This document shows, one piece after another, positions 12,305-23,600 of a stretch of 64,000 nt of DNA. The stretch is from Anadara kagoshimensis (taxonomy: Eukaryota; Mollusca; Bivalvia; Arcoida; Arcidae): NCBI GenBank assembly GCA_021292105.1, contig CM037860.1, positions 17,564,698 through 17,628,697 on the forward strand. Reading direction: 5' to 3'. The position numbers and the translations under genes are program-made. Each line of letters opens with the position of its first letter. Position 1 is the first letter of the stretch. The notes below the pieces were generated by a model. That model saw nothing but the letters and a program-made list of their open reading frames with translations. It was not told the origin of the DNA and ran no database searches.

Positions 12305-13840
12305 TGAAAACCTGAACATCGTCCTTCAAGGGATCCATGGGAACCTAAACATCGCCCTTAAAAATATCCATGGGAACCAAAACATCGTGCTTCAAGAGAT
12401 CCATGGGAACCTAAACATCGTCCTTCAAAGTATCTATGGGAACCTGAACATTATCCTTCAAGGAATCCATGGGAACCTGCACATCGTCCTTCAAGGAATC
12501 CATCGAAACCTGAACATCATCCTTCAAGGAATCCATGGGAACCTGCACATCATCCTTCAAGGAATCCATGGAAACCTGAACATCGTCCTTCAAGGAATAC
12601 GTGGGAACCTGAACATCGTCCTTCAAGGAATCCGTGGGAACCTGAACATCATCCTTCAAGAAATCCGTTGGAACCTGAACATTGTCCTTCAAGGAATCCA
12701 TGCAAACCTGAACATCATCATTCAAGGAATCCGTGGGAACCTGAACATCGTCCTTCAAGAAATATGTGAACCTGAACATCATCCTTCAAGGAATCCGTGG
12801 GAACCTGAACATCGTCCTTCAAGAAATATGTGAACCTGAACATCATCCTTCAAGGAATCCGTGGGAACCTGAACATCGTCCTTCAAGAAATATGTGAACC
12901 TGAACATCATCCTTCAAGGAATCCGTGGGGACCTGAACATCGTCCTTCAAGGTATCCATGGAAACCTGAACATCATCTTTCAAGGAATCCGTGGGAACCT
13001 GAACATCGTCCTTCAAGGAATCCGTGGGAACCTGAACATCGTCCTCCAAGGAATCCATGGAAACCTGAACGTCGTTCTTCAAGGAATCCGTGAGAAGCTG
13101 AACATCGTCCTTCAAGGGATCCATGGGAACCTAAACATCGCCCTTAAAGGTATCCATGGGAACCAAAACATCGTCCTTCAAGAGATCCATGGGAACCTAA
13201 ACATCGTCCTTCAAGGAATCCATCGAAACCTGAACATCATCCTTCAAGGAATCCATGGGAACCTGCACATCATCCTTCAAGGAATCCATGGAAACCTGAA
13301 CATCGTCCTTCAAGGAATACGTGAGAACCTGAACATCGTCCTTCAAGGAATCCGTGGGAACCTGAACATCGTCCTTCAAGAAATCCGTTGGAACCTGAAC
13401 ATTGTCCTTCAAGGAATCCATGCAAACCTGAACATTGTCCTTCAAGGAATCCATGCAAACCTGAACATCATCATTCAAGGAATCCGTGGGAACCTGAACA
13501 TCGTCCTTCAAGAAATATGTGAACCTGAACATCATCCTTCAAGGAATCCGTGGGAACCTGAACATCGTCCTTCAAGGTATCCATGGAAACCTGAACATCA
13601 TCTTTCAAGGAATCCGTGGGAACCTGAACATCGTCCTTCAAGGAATCCGTGGGAACCTGAACATCATCATTCAAGGAATCCGTGGGAACCTGAACATCGT
13701 CCTTCAAGAAATCCGTTGGAACCTGAACATTGTCCTTCAAGGAATCCGTGGGAACCTGAACATCGTCCTCCAAGGAATCCATGGAAACCTGAACGTCGTT
13801 CTTCAATGAATCCGTGAGAAGCTGAACATCGTCCTTCAAG
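12305..13840. repeat. 33-bp minisatellite, ~46 copies
   Basis: The unit is about GAATCCATGGGAACCTGAAC followed by ATCGTCCTTCAAG (33 bp, 11 codons). Variants CATGGGAAC, CGTGGGAAC and CATCGAAAC alternate. A rarer block with AAACATCGCCCTTAAA occurs at ~12331 and ~13117, so the array is two higher-order copies of about 786 bp. As 33 is a multiple of three, long frames stay open on both strands (plus GIHGNLNIVLQ, minus DSLKDDVQVPM). It has no initiation context, splice sites or flanking coding sequence, so I call it a satellite, not a protein gene. Confidence 0.9.
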
Positions 13841-13934
13841 GTTTTTGACTGCTTCGGTAGCAAAATGATTTTCATTTTGCTTCACTTGTAATTTTGTTGC
13901 TTTTGAATGAGTGTACCTATGCACACTAAGCATT

Positions 13935-14060
13935 TCATATTGTCCAATTTAATAAGGATTCGGGATTGCCGAATGTAAAAAAATTGGAAGTATGGAATTA
14001 TATGTATATAAAGCAGTTCCCAATCAGTCAACGTTCTTATAACAACTTATTTAGATATGT
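13935..14060. repeat. Dispersed repeat paired with 15178-15300
   Basis: CCAATTTAATAAGGATTCGG and the following GGATTGCCGAATGTAAAAA match CCAATTTGATAAGTATCCGG and GGATTGCCGGATGTAAAAA at 15178. Both continue into ATGGANTTATATNTATA and CAGTTCC(C)AATCA. Confidence 0.6.
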
Positions 14061-14225
14061 ATTGAAATGCCAAATATGTCGATAAAGTTTATCCTTTGAG
14101 GTAAATTTATATATTAAAAACGTAAAAATAAGTTAAAATGTTTTCTATAACATAACTGAATTTATTACAGTTTGTAAAACATGTTTCACCGTTGTGTACG
14201 GTTCTTCTTGTTACATATAAAATGC

Positions 14226-14654
14226 ATTTTATATATGGAAAATTGGAAACTTGGGTTTAGTATTTCCTGACCTAGGAGGGTTATACAATCACGAATACCC
14301 CGTCGCAATCCCTAATAACTAATGTTACGTTGGCTGGGGAGAGGTCCGTGTGCGTAATTCCGATATTACAGGGTCGAGGAGTGATAACAAAGTGTCTATT
14401 TATTTTGATTTATTTCCTTATCACAGATTTCAAACACAAACGAACTGTTTCGAGCCTATCTCACAATCCCAAAAGGAAAGTAAACAATGTAAAAAATGGC
14501 AAAACAAGCGAAACACGTGAACCATTAGGATGCGGGAACATACACACCATCCTTCGAGGGATCCACGGGTACATAGTCGTTCGCACGTGAACCATTAGGA
14601 TGCGGGAACATACACACCATCCTTCGAGGGATCCACGGGTACATAGTCGTTCGC
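14226..14654. repeat. Paralogous flank block ending in a 70-bp direct duplication
   Basis: Up to ~14514 it matches 11920-12300. A 70-bp unit (ACCATTAGGATGCGGGAACA to the CGTTCGC before the next ACGTGA) is then present twice in tandem, 14515-14584 and 14585-14654. The unit holds CCATCCTTCGAGGGATCCAC, close to the 33-bp minisatellite unit. A short ORF over it is incidental. Confidence 0.65.
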
Positions 14655-15177
14655 AAGTTTTTGTTACTATTGTGAAAATAGCTTTGATTCCATAAAACGT
14701 TGATTATTTTATAACTGTAGCGCTGTTTCAGACTTCTGGAGCGAATTCACTGTCTGGTGGAATAGGTAACAATATGATCTCAAAATAGTAGATTTAACCA
14801 TCGAAAATATTATTTTTGAATTTTATGAACTTAATAATGTTCTTTTTGTGGTTTTTTAGCAAAAAAAATTCATTCATGGACACTTAGATCAACAATAGAA
14901 ATCTTAACTTTTTTTTACTTTTATTGGTTATGTCAGAAAATACCTGGAAGTTAAAAGTATATTCTTTTGAAACAAGACAAGATTGACCTATACCGTACTT
15001 GGTTACCATCATTGATGTAATTAAAACCCATTAGTTTAATACATTGTTGTAATCTAAACGAGTTAGGCGAGCATGTCATTTAGTGGACCTGGCCTGGATT
15101 TACTGACTTGTTTGGTATCAATATGGTTTTGCATGTTGTTTTTTATTGAGTGCAATTGTGCACATTTTGTTTTTTAT

Positions 15178-15300
15178 AGTGACCAATTTGATAAGTATCC
15201 GGGATTGCCGGATGTAAAAATTTTGTAATTATGGAGTTATATATATAATACAGTTCCAATCATTCAAAGTCCCATAATAATTTATTGAAATATGGTTTAA
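15178..15300. repeat. Second copy of the 13.9-kb dispersed repeat
   Basis: See the shared GGATTGCCGGATGTAAAAA core; it sits about 440 bp upstream of the receptor start codon. Confidence 0.55.
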
Positions 15301-15739
15301 TCGCATCAAAGATGTGGCTCGTGACACATGCTTGGTTATATATATGGGCAATTGGAAATCTCCAACTACATGTATTTTAATTTCTTTTGGAAAGAATGTT
15401 ATTCAATAGTTAAATGTTCTATACCTTGGTTGCTTTCCATAAGAAGCCATTTTGAGTTATGGAACATTAGGATGTAGCAGTGTTTATTCTTGGGTTATGT
15501 CCAACCGGTCAAAATAAAGGTTACAGATTCTTACTGAAGGTCATTTTATTCGTGATCAAAACAGTGTAAACAACATGATTCAGCTATGTAAATGTGGATG
15601 CTCATGTAGTTTGCGACAGGTGTTCACAACTTTTACGGATAGGCGAGTTAATATGCTGTCATAGTAACGAGACCAACTGGGCTTCTTAAGTTTCTTAAGA
15701 ACACCATCTAAGAATACTTTCTGCCAGTCACCAAAAGCA

Positions 15740-15790
15740 ATGGCGAACGACAGCGTCGAAACAACTGGAAGTGATACAAGCAAATATAAG
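15740..15790 (+). CDS. Receptor exon 1: start codon and extracellular N-terminus
   Basis: ATG at 15740 opens 17 codons reading MANDSVETTGSDTSKYK, followed by the donor AAG|GTATAA, which is somewhat weak. The exon ends in phase 0, matching exon 2. The peptide is short, hydrophilic and has an N-glycosylation sequon (NDS), as expected for an extracellular N-terminus. No in-frame ATG in exon 2 would preserve TM1, which supports this start. A further 5' untranslated exon cannot be excluded. Confidence 0.7.
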
Positions 15791-16333
15791 GTATAATTTA
15801 TAGTTACACAACAGCTTGGCTATTTTTTGTATAAATTTTCAACTGGTGTTATCGAAAACCTTTTAAGAATTGCATAGCACTTGATTCTTTTTCAATTTAC
15901 TCTTTTTAATATTCAAAGATTCAAGCATTTATAGCTACACAACAGTTGAACTACTTAGTAATTCTATTTCTGGCGTTATAGAAAACCTTTAAGGATTAGT
16001 CTAGAACTTGTTTCTTTTTAAATTTACTATTTTTATATTGTGTAATTATTGTTTAGTTCAATAAATTACATTTTCAGGTTTCTGGAGAATTGGAATGGGT
16101 GTACCCATTAGCAGGATATTTTCTGGTAGCGTTCTTGGCATCAGAATTAGGAAACATATCCTTGTTGATAAGCATTATAAGGAAACAAAAGAACACGGTA
16201 ACAGGTAAGATAAATAACCGCTGTTATTAATGAAAAATAATGTCCGTCTGTGTATACACATACGTGTAGTTTTTAACAAGTTGTCAATGCAATAATAAAT
16301 GTCTTCGAAAATTCGTTCTGAAGTTCTACTTAA

Positions 16334-16377
<44 letters not shown>

Positions 16378-19300
16378 TTTCTTCCCTAAGCGTTTTGGTC
16401 AACTCATATCTATAGTTTGGTTTAGAAAATTGTTAACCTAATTTGTTTGCTTCATAGTTTTCACTTTACTTTAGAATTGTGTTTTGGACATGGATTGATA
16501 TGTTTGTTTTTTATTTCAATAACATAATGAAAAATGACTTGAGCTATTATTCCTTGAATGTTTTGCGGGTCGTCATGTTTGACTTTGGTCTATATCTTTC
16601 TGTTCAAACAATAGATAGACGCCTGTTGTATTGAGTAACACTAAATTCAGCTAAAGGGAAATGAGAAGATAGTTTGTTATTCATTTTTAAAGCTGAAAAT
16701 TTCAAACATATTGTAATTTAGGAACAATGACATTACGAAACATATGTGCTGCTTATGTCATTACGACTAGTAATAAAATACATGTATATTTCATCAGTTT
16801 TTATGGTAAAACTCAAACTATTAAGTTATATATGTAAAAGTGGGTGTAAAGCATTTTTGATTACTAAGTATCGTTTAGTAATTCCTTTCAGATTACCATA
16901 TTTTATATGATTATTTTGTTTCCTCAATATGTTTTCTTTTCATATCTGCATGCCAAGTAATCAATAATAGATGTTACATTACAAGAAAACGTGCTCAGCA
17001 AAAAGGGCTAGGCTTTCAACACCTTTTGTTGTTAACAGTCCGTGCCTATTTCTTTATATTTCAGCTATATTTATCAAAGGTATTACTATAAATGGAATGG
17101 CTAGTGGTTGCTTTGTAATCTTACCTACGTTCACGGCTTTAGTTGGAGGGGTATGGTACTTCGAACACATTGGCTGTGTTATACAGGGGACCGTAGCAAA
17201 CGTTTCAGCTATCATAACACATAGTCTGATGTTTTGTTTGGCCTTTGAAAGGTAAGACTGAAAGTTATGATATCTACGGTATTACTGGTTCGCATTCCAT
17301 AATTTGATGCTAAGTACACCATATAGGTCTATACATTATAACATTTACATACAATATAAAGACCTGCCGAAAGTTTAACACTGGGCTATCGATTTCGTGC
17401 CTAATTGACATCTCATCTCTGTCCTTTATTACTGACATATATCTCGAAAGCGTTTTCGACCTCTCGCGGCAGTTTTTTATCATAGCTATCGAGATCTAAA
17501 CTACTCGGCAGTCGAGTGTCGGACGTTTCTTGATAGCTCAATGTTAAACTTTCGACAGGTCGGTACTGTATGTTCAAAATGGCCTTTTGCACAACAATGA
17601 GTGATATTTTTAATTCAAATCAAATTTAAAATTTTAACGAGCATGGCTCTGCCTTGTAACGTTTGTTTCACAAGTATTCTTACACATTTTCTGAACTTTG
17701 ACATGTTTAAAAATCGCTTCAACTGTTGGGTAAAATATTTATCATCGTAATGTCACTGAAGAAACTATGCATTCATTTCTTTATAACAGCATATATCACG
17801 ATAGAATAGCTTTATTTGTGGCAACCTTGAGATTTTATTGCAACTGTATATGAACTTGTATGTTGTAGAGTCGAACAACATTGACCTGTCCACTTGACCT
17901 TTAATTTTGATATTTATTATGGACCAGCGCGTTTATATATTGTGACCAAAGGTGTTAATTTCTTTTATATCGTGAGAAACATTTATTGTTTAGGTATTAA
18001 TTGTGACACATAACACTAATCAATATTTAGTGAATCCGCCTATATGAATATTCCTGATGAAAGGTCAAGCTGATAGACCAATGCTGTGTGCTTATATATT
18101 ATATATGCATTGTTGGTTTGTTTTTGTTTAAGGTATTCTGTTGTGGTCAACAAGAAAGAACTGACGGACACAAAAGTAGCCAAACTAATAACATACGCCG
18201 TGTACTTACTTTCAGGTAGGTTTAAATATAACCCCCGGTATAAAAGGATTCAATATTTAATTCCAAAATAAAAAAGCCATTTATAGCATTTTTTTGCAAT
18301 GCTAGTTTTTTGAAAAACCAAAAACCTTTCCGATTTTCTGTTCATGATGCTGTAGTATGAACCATTAATTTCAAGAATCTTCTTGATTCGTTAGTACATC
18401 TTTAATATCGCGAAAAAGTGATTTGTTTTATTTTAATCTGATCAGTTTCACTTTTATGACACTCGGTACAAATTTCATATTCAAAATATTTTAAATTGTC
18501 TTATTAAGTAAATCTTAACTTTGTTTACAGCTATTCTTGGAAGTTTGCCTTTGGTACACCTGGACAGCTATGAGTATGCTGCCGAGATCTTCAAATGCAA
18601 ACTCTCGTCCGAAAGCTTCTATACCGTTTTTGACATTTGCGTAACTGCGATCCCTGCGCTGATTATATTGACCATGACAACCGCTTGTTTAAAGAACCTG
18701 CATATATGTGGCCCCATGAACAGAGTAATGGATTTTGACATGGAAACGCAAACAATCGGTTCACCTTTGACCATTGATAGAAGATCAAGATTAAGGGCTT
18801 CATTATTCCCACGTCAAACAGAAGGGACTATGGCTTACACTTCCGCCGGTATTACAGTTGCCCAAAGCAAAGCAACGGTTGCTATTGCTTATTTCAACAT
18901 CCCCTTAGCATTCATGTCGCTTGTAACATTCGGATTGAGAATTGCTGGTCTTATCTATAAAGGGAGTACCGGGCACATGTTCTTAAGGCTCTCAATGATA
19001 ACATCCGTTGCGGCAAATGTTGCGCAACCATACGCACTATTAAGTGCTAGTTCTACTTTACGAAAAGCATTTATCAATTTTGTTCGACAGCGACATGAGA
19101 CAATCACGCCAAGTTTTCGCGTCATTGGAGTTTCGCCAGTTGCGAAACCAAGAGAAGATGTGTTCACAAATTGTGAAGTTCCTGACTTTTTAAGACCAAG
19201 TTCTGGAATGCGCATACAGGTACGAATGTCATCTTCCGTTGATCTCAAGGAACAGAGTGCTGACAGGGTAAGCGAATTATCATCTCCGTCGTTAGAAATG

Positions 19301-19966
19301 ATGCCACCTAACAGCGATAACAATACTGAAACTGGAAACTTTCAATGCCGTACCAATAATAGAGACGAACGTCGGTCATCATGTTTAACAAGCACGGGCA
19401 GTGTAGACTCTGTCTTTGTACGTGTAGGCACATCCATTGATGCACCTCATCGCTGGTCACTTTCTACCGGGAGTATAATAACGGTAGATCTCCCAGAGTG
19501 TTCAACAATACCCTTTAGTCGTCCACGTTCACAAATATCCAGACGTTTATCGGAACATCAAGATTACGCAAGGCTTTATAGTTCGAGCGCAACTCCACCA
19601 GTCAGTCCCAAAATAGAGGATGCGTTTCGTCGACAGACCCTCACACTTCCGTATAATACTTCCGTATCCGGCACACGCCCAATGAACACTTCGTACACAA
19701 ACCGGAAGCGGCTTACCGGTAAAGGATTCTTTGGTGAAAATTCAATTCTTTTACCCACAGTGCAAGATTTAGGTTCAAAGGAGTGTTCTCCGAGAACCAG
19801 TAATCAGATGTCCGTTAAGAGTTATGCATCAAGTCATATAGTGGAGGACAACGACATGCCAAATAAAAAAGACAGTGAACAACGTAATAGCCAGGAAAAA
19901 AGCCCAACAGATACATCTTTTGTAACAGTAGAAATTACTGATCTAACACAAGACAATCAAGAGTAA
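15740..19966 (+). CDS. Orphan class A (rhodopsin-like) G-protein-coupled receptor, 627 aa, five exons
   Basis: Joined exons 15740-15790, 16078-16204, 17065-17251, 18133-18215 and 18531-19966 give 1884 nt, an uninterrupted 627-residue protein ending in TAA; all introns are GT-AG and phases agree. Predicted plasma-membrane receptor. TM1 (about 26-51) has N1.50 in ELGNISLL (N43). TM2 is about 60-82 with P80. Loop 1 has W90 seven residues before the TM3 cysteine C97, and R122 of ERY lies exactly 25 residues after C97, as in class A. The loop-2 cysteine is C172, TM5 proline P191, TM6 proline P274, and TM7 has QPYAL around P316 followed by a helix-8-like TLRKAF. The tail (about 337-627) is Ser/Thr-rich with basophilic and SP sites. 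N3 is a sequon near the start. Unusual: no acid in TM2, N instead of W at 6.48, Q and L instead of N and Y in NPxxY. Ligand and subfamily are not recognised; the receptor assignment is firm. Confidence 0.9.
16078..16204 (+). CDS. Receptor exon 2: TM1
   Basis: Acceptor ATTTTCAG| and donor ACAG|GTAAGA bound 127 nt. The exon encodes the approach to TM1 and TM1 itself, with the class A signature G-N (N1.50) in ELGNISLLISI, then a basic intracellular turn (RKQK). It leaves one base (phase 1), which completes an alanine codon with exon 3. Confidence 0.88.
16334..16376. repeat. (GT)n microsatellite in receptor intron 2
   Basis: About 21 uninterrupted TG dinucleotides within the intron between exons 2 and 3. 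Confidence 0.95.
17065..17251 (+). CDS. Receptor exon 3: TM2, extracellular loop 1 and TM3
   Basis: Acceptor TATATTTCAG| and donor GAAAG|GTAAG bound 187 nt. It encodes TM2, the loop-1 motif WYF, the conserved TM3 cysteine and the first part of the ERY motif; the arginine codon is split across intron 3 (phase 2). TM2 has the sequence INGMASGCFVILP where class A receptors normally show LAxxD, so the sodium-site aspartate is missing. Confidence 0.92.
17361..17561. mobile_element. MITE-like element in receptor intron 3
   Basis: The left end GACCTGCCGAAAGTTTAACA pairs with the right end GTTAAACTTTCGACAGGTC (about 31-bp arms with a few mismatches). Inside are CpG-containing partial palindromes (TATCGA, CTCGCGGC). 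No coding sequence. Confidence 0.65.
17873..18090. mobile_element. MITE family copy 1 (TGACCTGTC ends), in receptor intron 3
   Basis: Ends GAACAACATTGACCTGTCCA and an inverted GGTCAAGCTGATAGACCAATG. The interior shares ATTCCTGATGAAA and other stretches with the copy at 27244-27475, and the ends also match 32029-32245. It stops about 40 bp before exon 4. Confidence 0.65.
18133..18215 (+). CDS. Receptor exon 4: end of ERY, intracellular loop 2, TM4
   Basis: Acceptor TTTAAG| and donor TTCAG|GTAGGT bound 83 nt. It completes R122 and Y123 of ERY, then a lysine-rich loop 2 (NKKELTDTK) and most of TM4. A tyrosine stands where W4.50 is usual, ten residues before the TM4 proline in exon 5. It ends in phase 1. 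Confidence 0.88.
18531..19966 (+). CDS. Receptor exon 5: TM4 end to C-terminus
   Basis: Acceptor TTGTTTACAG| starts this 1436-nt terminal exon, which stays open to TAA at 19964-19966. It encodes the end of TM4 (LGSLPLV), loop 2 with C172, TM5, a ~60-residue loop 3 with a basic patch (RRSRLR), TM6, TM7, helix 8 and a tail of about 290 residues rich in S, T, P and R. The tail has no recognised domain and does not end in an obvious PDZ ligand. CpG and third-position use differ visibly from the surrounding AT-rich repeats, in line with real coding sequence. Confidence 0.93.
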
Positions 19967-20224
19967 TTAGTCAGGAGTATATTTTCTGAAGCAAGTCAAT
20001 GTGACTGTTTTAGAGAACTTGCAAAGTGACTTTCTTAAATCAAGAAAGGCGTGTTTGTAACCAGTAGTAACTGAAAAAAGACGGTAAAGTAAGTGTTTAA
20101 GGTCAAGAGAACGAGAAATTAGTCTTTCCATAATTATGCTATTGGGGTATTTTAGCAAAAGGCATATGGACATATACGCAAGCGGAGAAACAATAATTTA
20201 CCTATAAAGAAATGACATTCTGAT

Positions 20225-20347
20225 CATGGTATTTCAAGGGGCAATGAAAGATAGTGTGGCGCGTGCCAAATTCGATGAAGGGCAAAGCCCTTCATTTTGA
20301 ATTTGGCACGCGCCACACTATCTTTCATTACCCCTTGAAATACCATG
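20225..20347. repeat. Near-perfect 123-bp hairpin just downstream of the receptor stop codon
   Basis: The arms start CATGGTATTTCAAGGGG and end with its complement. The stem is about 58 bp with one A/C mismatch, a small asymmetric bulge (g against ttt) and a tight loop at GGGCAAAGCCC. It starts 259 bp after the stop codon and lies before the first AATAAA, so it may be in the 3' UTR. It looks like a foldback or MITE-type element; a Dicer or ADAR substrate is possible but not shown. Confidence 0.85.
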
Positions 20348-20387
20348 AGTAGAAATGTTATTTCTCATATTTACAATTCTTTCTTTT

Positions 20388-20393
20388 AATAAA
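20388..20393 (+). promoter_or_regulatory. First AATAAA polyadenylation hexamer after the receptor gene
   Basis: This is the first canonical AATAAA found downstream of the stop at 19966, about 420 bp away. If used, the 3' UTR includes the 123-bp hairpin. Non-canonical upstream signals cannot be ruled out by eye. Confidence 0.4.
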
Positions 20394-20632
20394 TATTTTG
20401 TACCTTTGCGCTATTTTTTCTATATCTACTCGTGTGATGTAGGGTTTTTAGCCATGCGAGATCGGCGTTTCTCACATGATCACGTGATCCCCTGTGCGGG
20501 ACATACGTTATATTGCGGAAAATTATACACATCAAGGGTCATGACCCCTATTGTCTTTTAACGGGAATTGCAATACAATTGCTTCTGTATGTTTTATCGA
20601 AGAGAGATACAGTCATATTGTAAATATTGTCA

Positions 20633-23600
20633 GTTAATTTAGTTGGTACACTTTTGGTTTACTATTACGGGTTATTATATAATGTCAGTTGAATGAGTTG
20701 GTACACTCTTTTTGAATTCACTATTACGTGTTATTTTATAATCAAGTTGAATGAGTTGGTACACTATTTTTGGGTTTACTATTACGGATTATTATATATC
20801 AGTTGAATGAGTTGGTTCACTTTTGGTTTACTATACGGGTTATTATATAATAGTTGAATGAGTTGGTACACTTTTGGGTTTACTATTACGGGTTATTATA
20901 TAATAGTTGAATGAGTTGGTACACTTTGGGTTTACTATTACGGGTTATTTATAATGCCAGTTGAATGAGTTGGTACACTCTTTTTGTTTACTATTACGGG
21001 TTATTATATAATGTCAGTTGAATGAGTTGGTACACTCTTTTTGGTTTACTATTACGGGTTATTATATAATGTCAGTTGAATGAGTTGGTACACTCTTTTT
21101 GAATACTATTACGGTTATTTATAATCAGTTGAATGAGTTGGTACACTATTTTTGGGTTTACTATTACGGATTATTATATAATATCTGAATGAGTTGGTAC
21201 ACTTTTGGTTTACTATTACGGGTTATTATATAATATCAGTTGAATGAGTTGGTACACTCTTTTTGGGTTTACTATTACGGGTTATTATATAATAGTTGAA
21301 TGAGTTGGTACACTTTGGGTTTACTATTACGGGTTATTATATAATATCAGTTGAATGAGTTGGTACACTTTTGGTTTACACGATTACGGGTTATTATATA
21401 ATAGTTGAATGAGTTAGTACACTTTGGTTTACTATTACGGGTTATTATATAATGCAGTTGAATGAGTTGGTACACTATTTTGGTTTACTATTACGGGTTA
21501 TTATATAATGTCAGTTGAATGAGTTGGGTACACTTTTGGGTTTACTATTACGGGTTATTATATAATAGTTGAATGAGTTGGTACACTTTGGGTTTACTAT
21601 TACGGGTTATTATATAATAGTTGAATGAGTTGGTACACTCTTTTTGGGTTTACTATTACGGGTTTTTATATAATCAGTTGAATGAGTTGGTACACTTTGG
21701 GTTTACTATACGGGTTTTTATATAATGTCAGTTGAATGAGTTGGTACACTTTGGGTTTACTATTACGGGTTTTATATAATGTCAGTTGAATGAGTTGGTA
21801 CACTCTTTTTGAATTCACTATTACGTGTTATTTTATAATCAAGTTGAATGAGTTGGTACACTATTTTTGGGTTTACTATTACGGATTATTATATAATATC
21901 AGTTGAATGAGTTGGTTCACTTTTGGTTTACTATTACGGGTTATTATATAATATCAGTTGAATGAGTTGGTACACTTTTGGGTTTACTATTACGGGTTAT
22001 TATATAATAGTTGAATGAGTTGGTACACTTTGGGTTTACTATTACGGGTTATTATATAATGCCAGTTGAATGAGTTGGTACACTCTTTTTGGGTTTACTA
22101 TTACGGGTTATTATATAATGTCAGTTGAATGAGTTGGTACACTCTTTTGGTTTACTATTACGGGTTATTATATAATGTCAGTTGAATGAGTTGGTACACT
22201 CTTTTTGAATTCACTATTACGTGTTATTTTATAATCAAGTTGAATGAGTTGGTACACTATTTTTGGGTTTACTATTACGGATTATTATATAATATCAGTT
22301 GAATGAGTTGGTACACTTTTGGTTTACTATTACGGGTTATTATATAATATCAGTTGAATGAGTTGGTACACTCTTTTTGGGTTTACTATTACGGGTTATT
22401 ATATAATAGTTGAATGAGTTGGTACACTTTGGGTTTACTATTACGGGTTATTATATAATATCAGTTGAATGAGTTGGTACACTTTTGGGTTTACTATTAC
22501 GGGTTATTATATAATAGTTGAATGAGTTAGTACACTTTGGGTTTACTATTACGGGTTATTATATAATGCCAGTTGAATGAGTTGGTACACTCTTTTTGGG
22601 TTTACTATTACGGGTTATTATATAATGTCAGTTGAATGAGTTGGTACACTTTTGGGTTTACTATTACGGGTTATTATATAATAGTTGAATGAGTTGGTAC
22701 ACTTTGGGTTTACTATTACGGGTTATTATATAATAGTTGAATGAGTTGGTACACTCTTTTTGGGTTTACTATTACGGGTTTTTATATAATGTCAGTTGAA
22801 TGAGTTGGTACACTTTGGGTTTACTATAACGGGTTTTTATATAATGTCAGTTGAATGAGTTGGTACACTTTGGGTTTACTATTACGGGTTTTTATATAAT
22901 GTCAGTTGAATGAGTTGGTACACTTTGGGTTTACTATTACGGGTTATTATATAATGCCAGTTGAATGAGTTGGTACACTTTGGGTTTACTATAACGGGTT
23001 ATTTTATAATCCAGTTGAATGAGTTGGTACACTTTTGGGTTTACTATTACGGGTTATTATATAATAGTTGAATGAGTTGGTACACTTTGGGTTTACTATT
23101 ACGGGTTATTATATAATGCCAGTTGAATGAGTTGGTACACTCTTTTTGGGTTTACTATTACGGGTTTTTATATAATGTCAGTTGAATGAGTTGGTACACT
23201 TTGGGTTTACTATAACGGGTTATTTTATAATCCAGTTGAATGAGTTGGTACACTCTTTTGGTTTACTATTACGGGTTATTATATAATATCAGTTGAATGA
23301 GTTGGTACACTATTTTGGTTTAATATTACGGGTTATTATATAATGTCAGTTGAATGAATTGGGTACACTTTTTTTGGGTTTACTATTACGGGTTATTATA
23401 TAATGTCAGTTGAATGAGTTGGTACACTATTTTTGGGTTTACTATTACGGGTTATTATATAATGTCAGTTGAATGAGTTGGTACACTATTTTTGGGTTTA
23501 CTATTACGGGTTATTTTATAATGTCAGTTGAATGAGTTGGTACACTCTTTTTGGGTTTACTATTATGGATTATTATATAATAGTTGAATGAGTTGGTACA

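Noticed and set aside
12387-13933. Several long ORFs (up to 307 codons) on both strands
   Set aside because: They follow from a 33-bp unit with no stop in several frames; no start context, splice sites or unique protein sequence.
14330-14590. 86-codon plus-strand ORF
   Set aside because: Built from the 70-bp duplication and dispersed repeat; no independent evidence.
16175-16402. Minus-strand ORF with a Thr-His run
   Set aside because: Translation of the (GT)n microsatellite in receptor intron 2.
18955-19758. Minus-strand ORFs in the receptor's last exon
   Set aside because: Shadow frames of the plus-strand receptor coding sequence.
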